A stretch of DNA of 64,000 nt from Linyphia triangularis (taxonomy: Eukaryota > Arthropoda > Arachnida > Araneae > Linyphiidae): the NCBI GenBank assembly GCA_963978545.1, contig OZ021726.1, forward strand, positions 55,039,959 to 55,103,958, read 5' to 3'. Both the position numbers and the translations under genes were made by a program. Shown here piece by piece: positions 22,401 through 30,783 of the stretch. The notes beneath the pieces were generated by a model, which worked only from the letters and a program-made list of their open reading frames with translations, ran no database searches and was not told where the DNA came from. Positions within the stretch are counted from its first letter, which is position 1. Each line of letters starts with the position of its first letter.

Positions 22401-24854
22401 GTTCATTTCTGCTGATACCAAGATTTTTGCCAGTATTGTAAGCGCTGTTGCTTATACTTTCGTTAGAGTGATGGTCATTTTTCACCGAGATTTATATTAG
22501 TGTGATGGTCATTTTCGTCGAGTGTTACGCTGATGCAATAGCGTTATTGGTGAGAGTTGCTATAGTATATTAGGCTCGAACTTTGATATTTCTATTGGCG
22601 TGAGAGTAATTTTCACCTAATGCCACATTGTAGTAGCATGCAATATTACCGAAATTTGCACTAGTATTACCAAGTACATATCGATATTACCTATATTTGT
22701 GCCGATATTGTGGGCACTATCTTTGATATGCACGTTGTTGTGATGTTCATTTCTGCTAATACCAAGATTTTTGCCAGTATTGTAAGCGCTGTTGCTTATA
22801 CTTTCGTTAGAGTGATGGTCATTTTTGCCGAGGTTTACGCTAATACAATACCAACTGTTACTGATATTTTCAAGACCATTTTGTAGCCATTCCCCTAGAC
22901 TTCCGTTACTATGATATCTGCTATATCCGTGATTAGTGCCTGTTTAAGGATCGATTTTGCCGTTTGATTTGAATTTATACATAATTACTAAATTTTTTAT
23001 ATCATTTTGTATTAAAATTAGATAAAAATATTCTGAAAATTGGTCCCAATTGTAATTTTTTTAAATAATCTGTGTTTAAAACAATTATTTTATCTGCAAT
23101 TGTATGTAAAATTGTTTGTTGCTTTTTATTTTATTGAACAAGCTTAGCGATATGAATAAAAATTTAAATTTAAAGATTTTTAGTACTGAAAATGTAACTT
23201 AAAAATTTAAAAAAAACTGGGTTTAATTAGATTTGGTCTGTTTGTGAATAGGGCATAATTGCTTAAAGTGGTTTGACTTGTTGAAAATTTGAAGTTTTTT
23301 GTCAATTTTCATCACTTTCACAGTAATTTCTGGGGGTTTTAAGTATAGTTTAAAATGGGTTTTATGCATAAAATTTTTAGTTCAGCTTTTGTATTTTTTA
23401 CCAAACTCATCCCTGTCTTCTGCTCTTTCACTGTTTCATTATTGTCTTTTATTTTTGACCTAAAGAAAAATGACTATTTTGTGATTTTTTTTTCCCACAA
23501 AATATCAGCTATGAGATGCTAGCTAGATGTATGTGACTAAAATTCTGCCATAATGAAAGAATTATTATATAATGGAGGGGAGGGGGTCTTTTTTTTTAAT
23601 GTTATTGGTTGTATTATAATACTCATGCAATTGTAAACCATTTCTTAACTGACGATTTGTATAGTTTATTACTAGAGTAGTATATATTACTAGAAAACAA
23701 TTTTCGGAGGGTGTTTGAAATCTAATTAAAAGGATTGAAATATAAGTAACATGTGTTATGTAATAATTGATATTTCAATTCTATCTATAGTGATTGTTAA
23801 TCTTTCTCCACTCCATAAATTGAGTGTAATATCTTCTCACTCAAATTTTCAAAGCTTTATTACTTCTAAACTTGCAACATTTTCAAACAAGTTGCAACCA
23901 TTCAGGTAATTCATGCTTCAAAAGTTATTTTGATTGAATACAAATACACTGTTTTGAAAAATCATCAAAAAATAAATTTTTAAATGTTAATGAAAAACTC
24001 GCACATTTTCTTTCAAAGTTCATGAATTATTATTTTTTGTTATATCTTGTACAAAATTACACACCTTATAAAGTAATAATTCAGCTAATTTTGTGAAGGA
24101 GTAAAATTACATTGAGGTCTACTTTTATGGAGTGAAAAAGACTGACAATTAACAACATTAAGCAAATTAGCCTTAAATACTGCTTTTAAAATTAAAATTA
24201 TAAGGTTATGTTTTATTTAGTTGCATTTTTCTAATTAGTTAAAATAATTTCGGAAGATTCAGATATGGTACTGACTTCAGCGTAAACTGATTTCAGCTTT
24301 TGTGTCCGAAATTCAGTACTTTAAATATAGCTTTAAAATTATGTTTTAAAAAACTGGTTTGAATTCTAGTTCCGTGTTTTAATATAGCATAATTGTTTAA
24401 TGTTGTTTGACTTGTCTCTCTCTTCTTTTGAAAATTAGATGTTTTTTGCTGGTTTTTGTTGCTTTTGCATGGATTCAGCTTTTATTGCTTGAGAGCTGTA
24501 TCATGTTTGAGAAATATGGCCTCATATCCCATCATCTGGATTTGTCTGTGATGTCCACAATAAAGGAAATATCAGAAAATGCTTTAAGATAAATTTCCTT
24601 AAATTTAGTTCCCAATTGATTATATTTGTATTCCAAAAGTATTAGCGACCGAAAATTGCCAGGGAAATTCAAATTGTATTCCTTCTGGACACTCCAATTT
24701 AAAATGAACAAGTTTTTAAATGGTGAGGAAAAGTTTTGTACATAGATTTTGCTGAATATGATTAATTGAATGACTTAATTTCTCAATTGCAGCTATGTAT
24801 GGATCTGATGATTCGGATGAAGACGAACAATCCTCATTCTATAGAAGGCAATGA
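1468..24854 (+). CDS. KHDC4: KHDC4 (BLOM7/KIAA0907) homologue, KH-domain RNA-binding protein; 5' end outside window
   Basis: Fifteen exons: 1468-1593, 1896-1978, 2057-2109, 4115-4275, 4499-4585, 5096-5220, 7571-7631, 7845-7953, 8401-8496, 9601-9702, 10249-10469, 10775-10977, 16753-16910, 19612-19680, 24793-24854 (stop TGA 24852-24854). Joined, they give 571 codons in one frame with AG/GT borders throughout. The match to vertebrate KHDC4 is clear: [14 protein letters not shown] in exon 1, [20 protein letters not shown] in the second KH region, DRDLMPPPP and an acidic SDDSDEDE near the C-terminus. The human protein is about 614 residues, so roughly 80 N-terminal residues are missing, since 1468 is a splice acceptor. 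Human KHDC4 is a nuclear RNA-binding protein linked to pre-mRNA splicing through the PRP19 complex; that role is transferred by homology. The acceptor of the 16753 exon was chosen for frame: TAG at 16750-16752 fits, whereas the nearby CAG (ending 16759) would shift it. Confidence 0.93.
2398..3754. mobile_element. hAT-like non-autonomous DNA transposon with 7-bp TSD
   Basis: Terminal inverted repeats CAGAGTTCATCCTAG and CTAGGATGAACTCTG bound 1357 bp, flanked by the direct repeat TAATACT (2391-2397 and 3755-3761). The termini carry short tandem units around GCCCTTTTTCTATAAAAATA at the left and similar CCTGCCCTTTTTC at the right. The CAG...CTG ends suit hAT-type elements, but the TSD is 7 rather than 8 bp. 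No transposase is intact. It lies in KHDC4 intron 3. Confidence 0.72.
5221..7570. other. KHDC4 intron 6, mostly unclassified AT-rich DNA
   Basis: It holds an imperfect hairpin at 6803-6892 and the dispersed repeat at 7197-7350. A region at 5640-6100 has mixed composition with pyrimidine-rich stretches, but no element ends were recognised. Confidence 0.5.
7197..7350. repeat. dispersed repeat, copy 1
   Basis: About 150 bp aligns with 8184-8335 at roughly 80 percent by eye, sharing GGAAAGATAAGAAGGGGGT and TGTACCTTCGATACA and the CTACATTT-AGTCAA end. Both copies sit in KHDC4 introns in the same orientation. It is probably a fragment of an unknown transposon. Confidence 0.65.
8184..8335. repeat. 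dispersed repeat, copy 2
   Basis: Partner of 7197-7350, about 1 kb away in intron 8. The frame open in copy 1 is disrupted here, so a shared protein is not conserved between the copies. Confidence 0.65.
8596..9538. mobile_element. pogo/Tigger-like DNA transposon relic
   Basis: The left end CAGTAAACTCTCGATTATC and the reverse complement of the right end, CAGTAATCTGCCGATTATC, are the typical CAGT...CTCGATTATC termini of pogo/Tigger elements. TA follows the right end (9539-9540); the left TA seems mutated (TT). The GATTATCC motif recurs inside both ends. No transposase frame survives in 943 bp. KHDC4 intron 9. Confidence 0.6.
9703..10248. other. KHDC4 intron 10, nothing recognised
   Basis: AT-rich intron sequence without a delimited repeat or conserved open frame. 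Confidence 0.6.
10616..10646 (+). other. possible 31-base cassette (poison) exon in KHDC4 intron 11
   Basis: TTATCTTTCAG precedes 10616 and GTAAGC follows 10646, both good splice signals around an open 31-base segment ([10 protein letters not shown]). Since 31 is not a multiple of 3, inclusion would shift the frame. This is seen only as splice-site strings; it could be a decoy. Confidence 0.2.
11145..11260 (+). mobile_element. degenerate tRNA-derived SINE head
   Basis: A B-box-like GGTTCGAATCC sits inside GGCAGGTTCGAATCCAGG, followed by GTTAGGCATGGATG, a stretch also seen in the SINEs at 21275 and 61818 (TTAGGCATGG, ATAGGCATGG). The A box is poor and the 3' end is not clear. Confidence 0.5.
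11470..11931. mobile_element. foldback/hairpin element (about 460-bp inverted repeat)
   Basis: The left arm (from AAAAACAACTTGATGTTG at about 11477) and the right arm (its complement ending about 11925) match for over 200 bases each at about 85 percent. Shared blocks include the complements of CCCCATAGGCAATCAT, AAATCTAATGTTTG and AAGCCAGCCAAGTAAAATA. The centre near 11690-11720 is a short, poorly matched loop. No coding sequence; no certain TSD. In KHDC4 intron 12 it would fold into a long double-stranded RNA. Confidence 0.7.
12410..12540 (+). mobile_element. degenerate tRNA-derived SINE-like fragment
   Basis: GGCTTGTGATCAGAAGGTGC is followed by ATGATTCGAATCCGACC, resembling the anticodon-arm to B-box portion of a tRNA-derived SINE. 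No tail or TSD was recognised. Confidence 0.35.
12785..14686. mobile_element. hAT transposon, non-autonomous, 8-bp TSD GTGTAGAC
   Basis: Ends TAGGCCTGGGCGATGT and ACATCGCCCAAGCCTA are near-perfect inverted repeats, flanked by GTGTAGAC at 12777-12784 and 14687-14694. Internal sequence near both ends repeats ATCG-rich motifs (GATATATCGGG, GATGTATCGATACATCG). At 14350-14500 there are two copies of GTCTCAAACGGCGCGGTGT, and a 12-bp perfect hairpin GCGCGGTGTAGC/GCTACACCGCGC. It also holds a 15-G run at 13139-13153. No transposase is recognisable. KHDC4 intron 12. Confidence 0.85.
13139..13153. repeat. one of ten long G or C homopolymer runs
   Basis: G15 here; others are 12768-12777 (G10), 17823-17833 (C11), 26633-26649 (C17), 29089-29107 (G19), 29431-29445 (G15), 42486-42500 (G15), 54689-54701 (G13), 56929-56941 (G13) and 57254-57264 (G11). 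Such runs are striking in AT-rich DNA. Five of the ten lie inside delimited hAT-type elements. Confidence 0.85.
14951..16752. other. rest of KHDC4 intron 12, unclassified
   Basis: AT-rich. A less AT-rich stretch at 15060-15240 has a short open minus-strand frame and may be transposon debris. No ends or domains were recognised. Confidence 0.45.
16911..18888. other. KHDC4 intron 13 before the SINE, unclassified
   Basis: It contains an 11-C run (17823-17833), a poly-T tract near 18580-18602, and two stretches with CACGCTCGGTC-like and GAGCGTGACGTA-like sequence (17800 and 18097) that look like facing ends of an old repeat. No TSD was found. Confidence 0.4.
18901..19070 (-). mobile_element. tRNA-derived SINE with 12-bp TSD
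   Basis: On the minus strand the body begins GGTATAGTGGTTAGCGTGC (tRNA-like, A box), has the B box GGTTCGAGTCC and ends in CCAACCAACC. It is flanked by CCGCAGTTTGGG at 18889-18900 and 19071-19082, a perfect target-site duplication as left by LINE-driven retroposition. It is over 90 percent alike to the copy at 21275-21455, so both are young. KHDC4 intron 13. Confidence 0.9.
19083..19611. other. KHDC4 intron 13 after the SINE, unclassified
   Basis: The 19200-19500 stretch is somewhat less AT-rich, but it has no match I recognise. Confidence 0.45.
20381..20527. repeat. 26-bp minisatellite, about 5.6 copies
   Basis: The unit is ATAATATAGATTAGTACTTT plus GATTAT, repeated head to tail with one or two A/G or A/G-type differences per copy; the last copy is partial. 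KHDC4 intron 14. Confidence 0.9.
21275..21455 (+). mobile_element. tRNA-derived SINE with 13-bp TSD
   Basis: The tRNA-like head (GTGGTATAGTGGTTAGCGTG, B box GGTTCGAGTCC at 21329-21339) is followed by a unique body (GTTTCGGCGCATTATAGCC) and a CCAACCAA tail. CCGAAATTTGATC occurs on both sides (21262-21274 and 21456-21468). It is the same family as 18901-19070 in the opposite orientation. The head would have supplied an internal Pol III promoter. Confidence 0.92.
21560..22930. repeat. degenerate satellite array in KHDC4 intron 14
   Basis: The stretch is built from loosely repeated units of about 70-100 bp marked by GTGATGGTCATTTTCG, GTTACGCTGATACAATAGCG and CGATATT-type words. These recur near 21591, 21693, 22042, 22159, 22397, 22502 and 22810. 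Period and sequence are irregular, typical of an old satellite with later local amplification (see 22141-22828). Confidence 0.65.
22141..22828. repeat. 344-bp tandem duplication within the satellite
   Basis: Copy 1 (22141-22484) and copy 2 (22485-22828) start CCGAGATTTATATTAGTGTG and differ at only a few bases (for example GATACAATAGCGC against GATGCAATAGCGT, ATTATCAAG against ATTACCAAG). This is a recent unequal-crossover or slippage product. Confidence 0.92.
23205..24465. repeat. diverged direct repeat (about 23205-23310 and 24345-24460)
   Basis: Both parts share AAAACTGG-TTT, GCATAATTG-TTAA, TTTGACTTGT and TTGAAAATT-GA-GTTTTTTG in the same order. They may be two copies of a short old repeat; the 1 kb between them is AT-rich with no recognised feature. 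Confidence 0.45.
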
Positions 24855-26005
24855 TCCTAAAGGAACAGCTTTAATCCATGTCACTGTGCATGTCCTTGTT
24901 TTTGTCTTATCATAATTATTTAAGGCTTTTGAAAGCCAAGTGCCTTTTAAATAATTTTATTGTTTTAACTGTCTGTAAATATTTGTGAAATTGGCCCTTC
25001 AATGAATTTTTCCACATGGGAAATTTGCACAATTTTGTAATGTTTCAACAGTCATAAAAAAAAAAAGAAATGTCCAATTTTAAGGAAAAATAGAATAAAA
25101 TATTCTCACATGAAAAAGTTTATTACTTTTGGCAAGTCCATTCTCAGAATTTAAAAGTTTAAATTCAATTCTTACATTCAAATGTTTATAGAAGTAGAGA
25201 TTGAAAACTTGTATAAAAAAATGAAATTTTGCTAATAATAGTATAGTGAAACGTCATTAATATTGGCTGGTTAACATTCTGTAAAAGGCCCAATAATATA
25301 ATAAAAAATCTTAAAAAATTAGCCTTGTAGTCTTTATAGAACAAATACATGTAATTTGCATGGTATTTACTATTGTGATTATCGTTGAATCAAAGAAACA
25401 GACTAGGTTCAGGCTTATCCTCACTAAAGACACTCGGAGAAATAATGACTTGTTGTCAGTGTTACTTGTGCTCCAGTTAGTTGGTAGCCAAGTTATTAAA
25501 ATACAACCCTTTATTTTGGCAAAGTTTCAGTATTTTGCAGAAAAATATTAAAAAAATTAATGAGTTCAATGTTAAAAATTTGCAAGATGCAGAAATTTAT
25601 ATGCATAAAATTTTTATTTTAAATTTGCATGGCTGAAGAGAAAGGGTGGTAAGAATGATTCCTGAAATTTTAAAGTTCCAGTTATGACAATGTATGTTAC
25701 ATGTTCATGATGTGTTCAATATTGACATATCTATCGACCATTCTAAAAATCATTACTAATTATTAGACTTCTTTTATTCTAAAATGTGTTGAATTTTATT
25801 AATTTTATTAGTAGAATATGAAAGTCTAGATTAGTACTCAAATTATTTTATTCATTGAAGGGTTAATTATTGTATGTACATAAATTAAATTGAATTGTGG
25901 TATCTTGGAAATATCCTTTGATATATTAAATAAAATATCTATCAAAGTAAAGTCGATCTTCCATGTGTCTCATGTATAGAAAATATAAAACCTTTTATCC
26001 TAAGT

Positions 26006-26040
<35 letters not shown>

Positions 26041-29000
26041 CAAGATATATGTCTTAAAATAAAATTTTAATTTTTTAATGTACTTTTTTTACTCTAGGAA
26101 GAAAAAAGAATACTAACAAAATATAATCTAATTTTTCTGTAATAAATTTGGTTCAGATCACTCCTGATGATCATCAACCAATTTTTTTCAATTATCAACT
26201 AAAGTATATCGAATACTGTATCAAACACTTTTCAGATTACAATTTCTAAATGTATTTTTTCTTATTTACATTTTGGTATTACATCGTCATAGTTTGTTTT
26301 TCTTTTCATGCTGCCACTGAACCTAATATAGTAGGTTTAGCGGCAACAAAATATACAGATATAATTTTTGCAAAAAATAATTTATCAAGGAGTAAGGACT
26401 GTATCTGGAGAATAGCGCCCGCCTGTAAATATAGATAGTAGTAGTCGCTGTAGAAACAACTTGTTGATGTAGAATAGGAATGATTACAAGCATTAATTTG
26501 GCAGCCTAGACGGTTACACTACTGCATTTGTTTTGGTGTTGTAGAATCGTTTACTTAAATCCATTTTGATAGTCTATGAAATATCACTAATAGGAGCGTA
26601 CAGCAAGGCGATGTTGATATTTCTCCTGGAATCCCCCCCCCCCCCCCCCTATGAAAATTGGACTAGTATAGTTTCTACTGAAAAGAACAAGAGGAGCTAT
26701 TCCTGCAATAGCAGGAGTCATTCATGTGATAGACTAGTCACTGTAAAAACACCTTTTCCATGTTTTTTCTAGATAGCAATTTTTATTAAAAAAAAGGCAT
26801 TGGTTCTTTAGTGTTACTATGGTATGGAGGTAAACATAAGTAGATACAGAAAGAAAGGGGAGGAACCAGCATTCGGTCACTGGAAGTAATGTGCACTGGG
26901 TTTCAGCGCATATGAAATGTCAAGGATTTGGAAATTGGGTAAAAAGTAAAATCATGTAACTGTGACGTCATAAACGCCATGATCTCTATCTAGCTCATCG
27001 AAAATTCATCTGTTTCTCTTTACGTTTTGAAGGAAACAACTGTCACACTTAAAAACCACAGCCAATGAAAACATTTCTGAACTCCAAATTTATGACATCA
27101 CACGAGTAAGTGGAAAAAAAATTCATAATATCAGAACTAAAATTAACAGTTTTGATAAGCTTCTGGTTTTTTTTTTTGTTTTTTTTTTTCTTCTGTTTTG
27201 CATTGTTGATATCAAAACATTTGTTTTTTAATGATATAATTTATTATTATTAACTTATTCTTTCTTCAAATATCAAAAACACTTTTTTTAACACTGAAAT
27301 ATCAAAGAATGGAAAATTATTTTTTCCTTTTTCTTCTGATTTGGAAGTTACTGAAACAAGGATTTTTTTACTTAAATGTTCGTGTTAGTAAAATTCATAT
27401 AGGTTGTTGTTATTATCTTTTATTTTTGTGGTTTGATTTCTTGAGTCATGGATTTGTGACAATTTATTTTTTCAGAAATCTGTATACAATAGACTTGGAG
27501 TTTTATTATAATACAAAAAAAAAGAAGTTGGTTGCGAATTATTTATTGATTAAAATTATTATTTTTTTTTTAATTCTTATAATAATTGAATCGGTTGTTT
27601 TAGATACCCCATAAGTCACTTTTTTTTTTAAATCGAGTTTTTGTTAAAAATCAATTCTTCAGAAGTAGATGCATCTTTTGGAAGCGAAACCTAACGAGAC
27701 AGGTTATTTTACATTATAAGTTTTCCCGTATGAAAGTTTTCGTTTATTCGAGAAAGCCTATATGTCTACGTATGGGGTTTCTCAAATACACCCCCACATC
27801 GCTGGAGCCGAGAAGATGCACGTAGTTTCGCTTTCACTATTGGTGCAGGTTTTTAGCTCTACTGTACAGTGAACATTCATTACACGTGTTTTGATATTGC
27901 CGATGTTGGTTCTTTTTGCTTAGTATATTTTTTCATTTTATCATATAGTTCGGCGATTGGTAATGGATTCTAGTTTCGAAATAAGTTATAGCAAAATACC
28001 ACAGAAACGAACGTAAGGGTTTAAGAGACCCTTTGCTTACAAGTGCAATATCATCAAGAAAACTACAGTTAAAGCCTCAGCGTACACAACCAGGTAAAGA
28101 AAAATCGTCCATACCCAGAGGAGTTAATTGTTTCAAGCTACGTACACTAATACTTTATATATATATATATAAACCTTTCCATTTAAGTCAAATAGGCGTA
28201 AAGCTATAAAAAACGGCAAAGTCGCTTTTAAAATCTCAGTTCATGTAGTTTCCATCCTCTTTCAATTACTAAGAATGTTGTAATCATCAAGCCTTTTGAT
28301 GGTTTGTGCAGTCACACTTTTTGATTAAACAACAAAAGGCTGCTTCTGTCACTCCCGAATGAACCAGCGCATCTAAGTGGGGATATCGCCATCAATAAAA
28401 AAAAATGAAGACATAAAAAGCTGGTGAAATACATCCCAGATGAAGAAAACATCCAAGCATTCTACAAAGCAATACTTCACCAGTGGACTGTATCTGATTC
28501 TGCCAGAGAACTAAATTGAATTAATAAATTTTATTTCGCCATTTATACCATTCTTACTCATAGCACTAAATAATCTTATTTGCGTTTCATATTTAATGTT
28601 TCTACTTGTGTTAGAATACATTTTTGAGGTGTCCTAAGTCTTTTTATTTTATGCTGTTTAAAATGCAATTACTTTTTGCCAAAAGTACATGCATATGAGA
28701 AATCCCACAAGTCAATTGACTTTAAAAATCCATTATAATTTAACTATTTTTCTTTTGAGATATCCATTGAACACAAAGATTGTATTCATCTCCAAACAAT
28801 ACATTTTATTGAAATTTTTTCTTTTAGAGTTTTGTCGTTTAACGCAGAAACACTTTTTTTCTATTCCCAAAAGTTGCTCTCACCTGACTTTTATGGGGTT
28901 TAACAAACAACCAATTCAATTTTATTAAAGAAAAAATTGAATACTAGAAATGAATACTCTTAATTGTTTTACTTTGAATTTTTCGTTCAGCAGCTCTGAA

Positions 29001-30480
29001 AATATAGTGCTTAGTAAGCCGAGTTTAATTGAATTACTGTTATGGTTTCTTGCACATGTGACACAAAACTTAACTTTTTTTTGGCAAAGGGGGGGGGGGG
29101 GGGGGGGCTTTGACCGAAACTCTAGAAATAATTTTATTGTGGAATAGATTTATTCTCAAGTAGGATTGGCAGAGCAGACACGTTAATTAAATCCAGTAAT
29201 ACAATACTTTAACATTCGACCCTACCGAGTTAAAAAAAATTTCATTCGTGCTAGCAGTTACTATTTTTATAATTAAATCTTGGAAGGTCAATGTATTACT
29301 TTTGAAGTATTCCTGTACTACAAGTCAACTGAAATAACAATTATGTTATATTTCGAAACTAAAATCTGTACTCCATTCTGAATTCCAGCGCAACCTACTA
29401 TATATTACATCAATTTACATAGGAATATATGGGGGGGGGGGGGGGAAGTGCTTCTGAATTTGTCTCTACACTTAAGAACATGAAATTCAAAATGTATAAT
29501 TATAAGACATTCGAAACATTTAAAAATATATTAAGTTTGAAGTGAAGAATTCAGAAGTTTGAAGTAGAATTTCAGAAGACAGATTTTTCCCGTGAGAAAT
29601 ATTACTTGTGATATACAAGTTAAATCGTAGTTCATTGGCTATTCATCTCTGTTAAATATTTCGAGTTCACAGTGTGTGTGTGTGACGGTATTCATAAAAA
29701 CTATTTTAAAATTGACATAACCTAAAAGTTTCATCATGATCTCAAAAGTATAGCATGAAACATGACGGGGCGATCACTTGTTTAGAAGTAGGTGTTTTTC
29801 AGAATTCAAAAACAAATTTTTTTAAATATTATTGTGAAATTCTTTTCTTGTAAATGGAAGTAAAAAAAATACTATTCGCACAGAAAGACAACAATTTAAA
29901 TATGAAATATTTTACAGGAAATAAATTTTAAGGCATTGCGATCGTTCCCACAACGCAACCTCTGCTCCCTTAAATCCGTCATTGACGTTACCTGTTAAAC
30001 AACATCTCGCAGCTTTCTTTATTGCTCGTACTTGATATTTTACTTAAGTTAAAGATTATTACGTGCAAGTTTGCCAATGTTGTGTCATTTACAAAAATTC
30101 ATCACCACTCATACACCAAAATATCCTCCTCTCTCTAAAGGTGACTTCTAGTTTCCCCCTCTTCTCGCTTGCATTCACAATTCCTTTTAAACTTTATGTC
30201 CTTTTATCTTGGAATAATTTTTTTTCTCCATCTATGATAAATCCAGTCAAATGTTGAAGACTGAGGAGAAATACTGGTTTTTCAGGATTTAACCATAATT
30301 GACATTTGTAAGTTTGTGGTTTTAAAGTTTAACCATGTCTTGTTAACATGTATTTGGGTTTGGAACTACTTAAAATAATTTATTTTGTATACTAAAACTT
30401 GTAGAATTCTTAACCATTTAACAGATTTAATTTAAATATAAATAATGTTTTCTGCAAGAATTATTCTGACAAAAACAAAC
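24855..30480. other. intergenic KHDC4 to anillin: 3' UTR, then unclassified AT-rich DNA
   Basis: After the KHDC4 3' UTR the stretch has a long poly-T tract (about 26009-26038), C17 at 26633-26649, G19 at 29089-29107, G15 at 29431-29445 and a short TG repeat near 29671. Near 28421-28519 a frame reads KLVKYIPDEENIQAFYKA and on to ARELN-stop, a possible transposon or pseudogene scrap. No gene or delimited element was seen. Confidence 0.5.
25094..25099 (+). promoter_or_regulatory. KHDC4: candidate KHDC4 polyadenylation signal AATAAA
   Basis: This is the first canonical AATAAA after the KHDC4 stop, 240 bases downstream in AT-rich sequence. Another follows at 25929-25934, so the true 3' end could be longer. 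Confidence 0.4.
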
Positions 30481-30481
30481 A

Positions 30482-30515
30482 TGACGTCAGACATTTTTTA
30501 TGAGATTTGACGTCA
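30482..30515. promoter_or_regulatory. two palindromic CRE sites (TGACGTCA) upstream of anillin
   Basis: TGACGTCA occurs perfectly at 30482-30489 and at 30508-30515, 26 bases apart, about 270-300 bases before the anillin ATG. CREB/ATF-family bZIP proteins bind this octamer. Two perfect copies this close in AT-rich DNA are unlikely by chance, so this is a candidate core promoter; the transcription start is not visible. Confidence 0.45.
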
Positions 30516-30555
30516 TAATAAATGTTAAAAACCAGACAGAACAGAAACCGCTGAA

Positions 30556-30580
30556 TTTGAATTCAAATTTGAACTTTGAA
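30556..30580 (+). promoter_or_regulatory. cluster of TTTGAA elements (CHR-like) before anillin
   Basis: TTTGAA is found at 30556-30561, 30568-30573 and 30575-30580, with reverse-oriented TTCAAA at 30562-30567. TTTGAA is the cell-cycle genes homology region motif read by DREAM/MuvB complexes, and anillin is a G2/M-expressed gene in other animals. The motif is short and AT-rich, so the functional reading is inference. Confidence 0.3.
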
Positions 30581-30783
30581 GTGGAAGCATTGCATTGCAT
30601 TTGTAAATGTAAAGTTGTAAACAGGCAGAAGAGGCTTGGGAGGATCCGTCAAGTTCCCTGTTGCAATCTTTTATCTGTAAATGCTCATTTTATTTGGAGT
30701 TAATTTTTTTGTTTTGTTTATTGCATTTACTGTTGTTAGTCGTTTACAGTAAAAAATAAAACAATTTTGATAAATTTTAAAAT

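Larger units (their letters stand above)
7845..24854 (+). other. KHDC4: KHDC4 exons coding the low-complexity Pro/Ala/Val-rich tail and acidic C-terminus
   Basis: After the second KH unit the protein becomes Gln-rich ([10 protein letters not shown]) and then a long Pro/Ala/Thr/Val-rich region (exons 8401 to 10977, visible residues about 268-475). It ends in PP-rich stretches ([15 protein letters not shown]) like the proline-rich tail of the human protein. Exon 16753-16910 holds DRDLMPPPP, matching the human DRQLMPPPA. Exon 19612-19680 is basic ([10 protein letters not shown]), a possible nuclear signal. The last exon ends in an acidic Ser/Asp/Glu patch. This part evolves quickly; exon borders rest on splice signals and frame rather than on residue-by-residue homology. 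Confidence 0.82.

Noticed and set aside
22273..22485. Minus-strand frame rich in Asn/His/Ile
   Set aside because: It lies in the degenerate satellite within an intron; the peptide repetition follows the DNA repetition.
28421..28519. Protein-coding exon (KLVKYIPDEENIQAFYKA)
   Set aside because: The frame reads well but is isolated, with stops just upstream and no splice partners; at most a pseudogene or transposon scrap.
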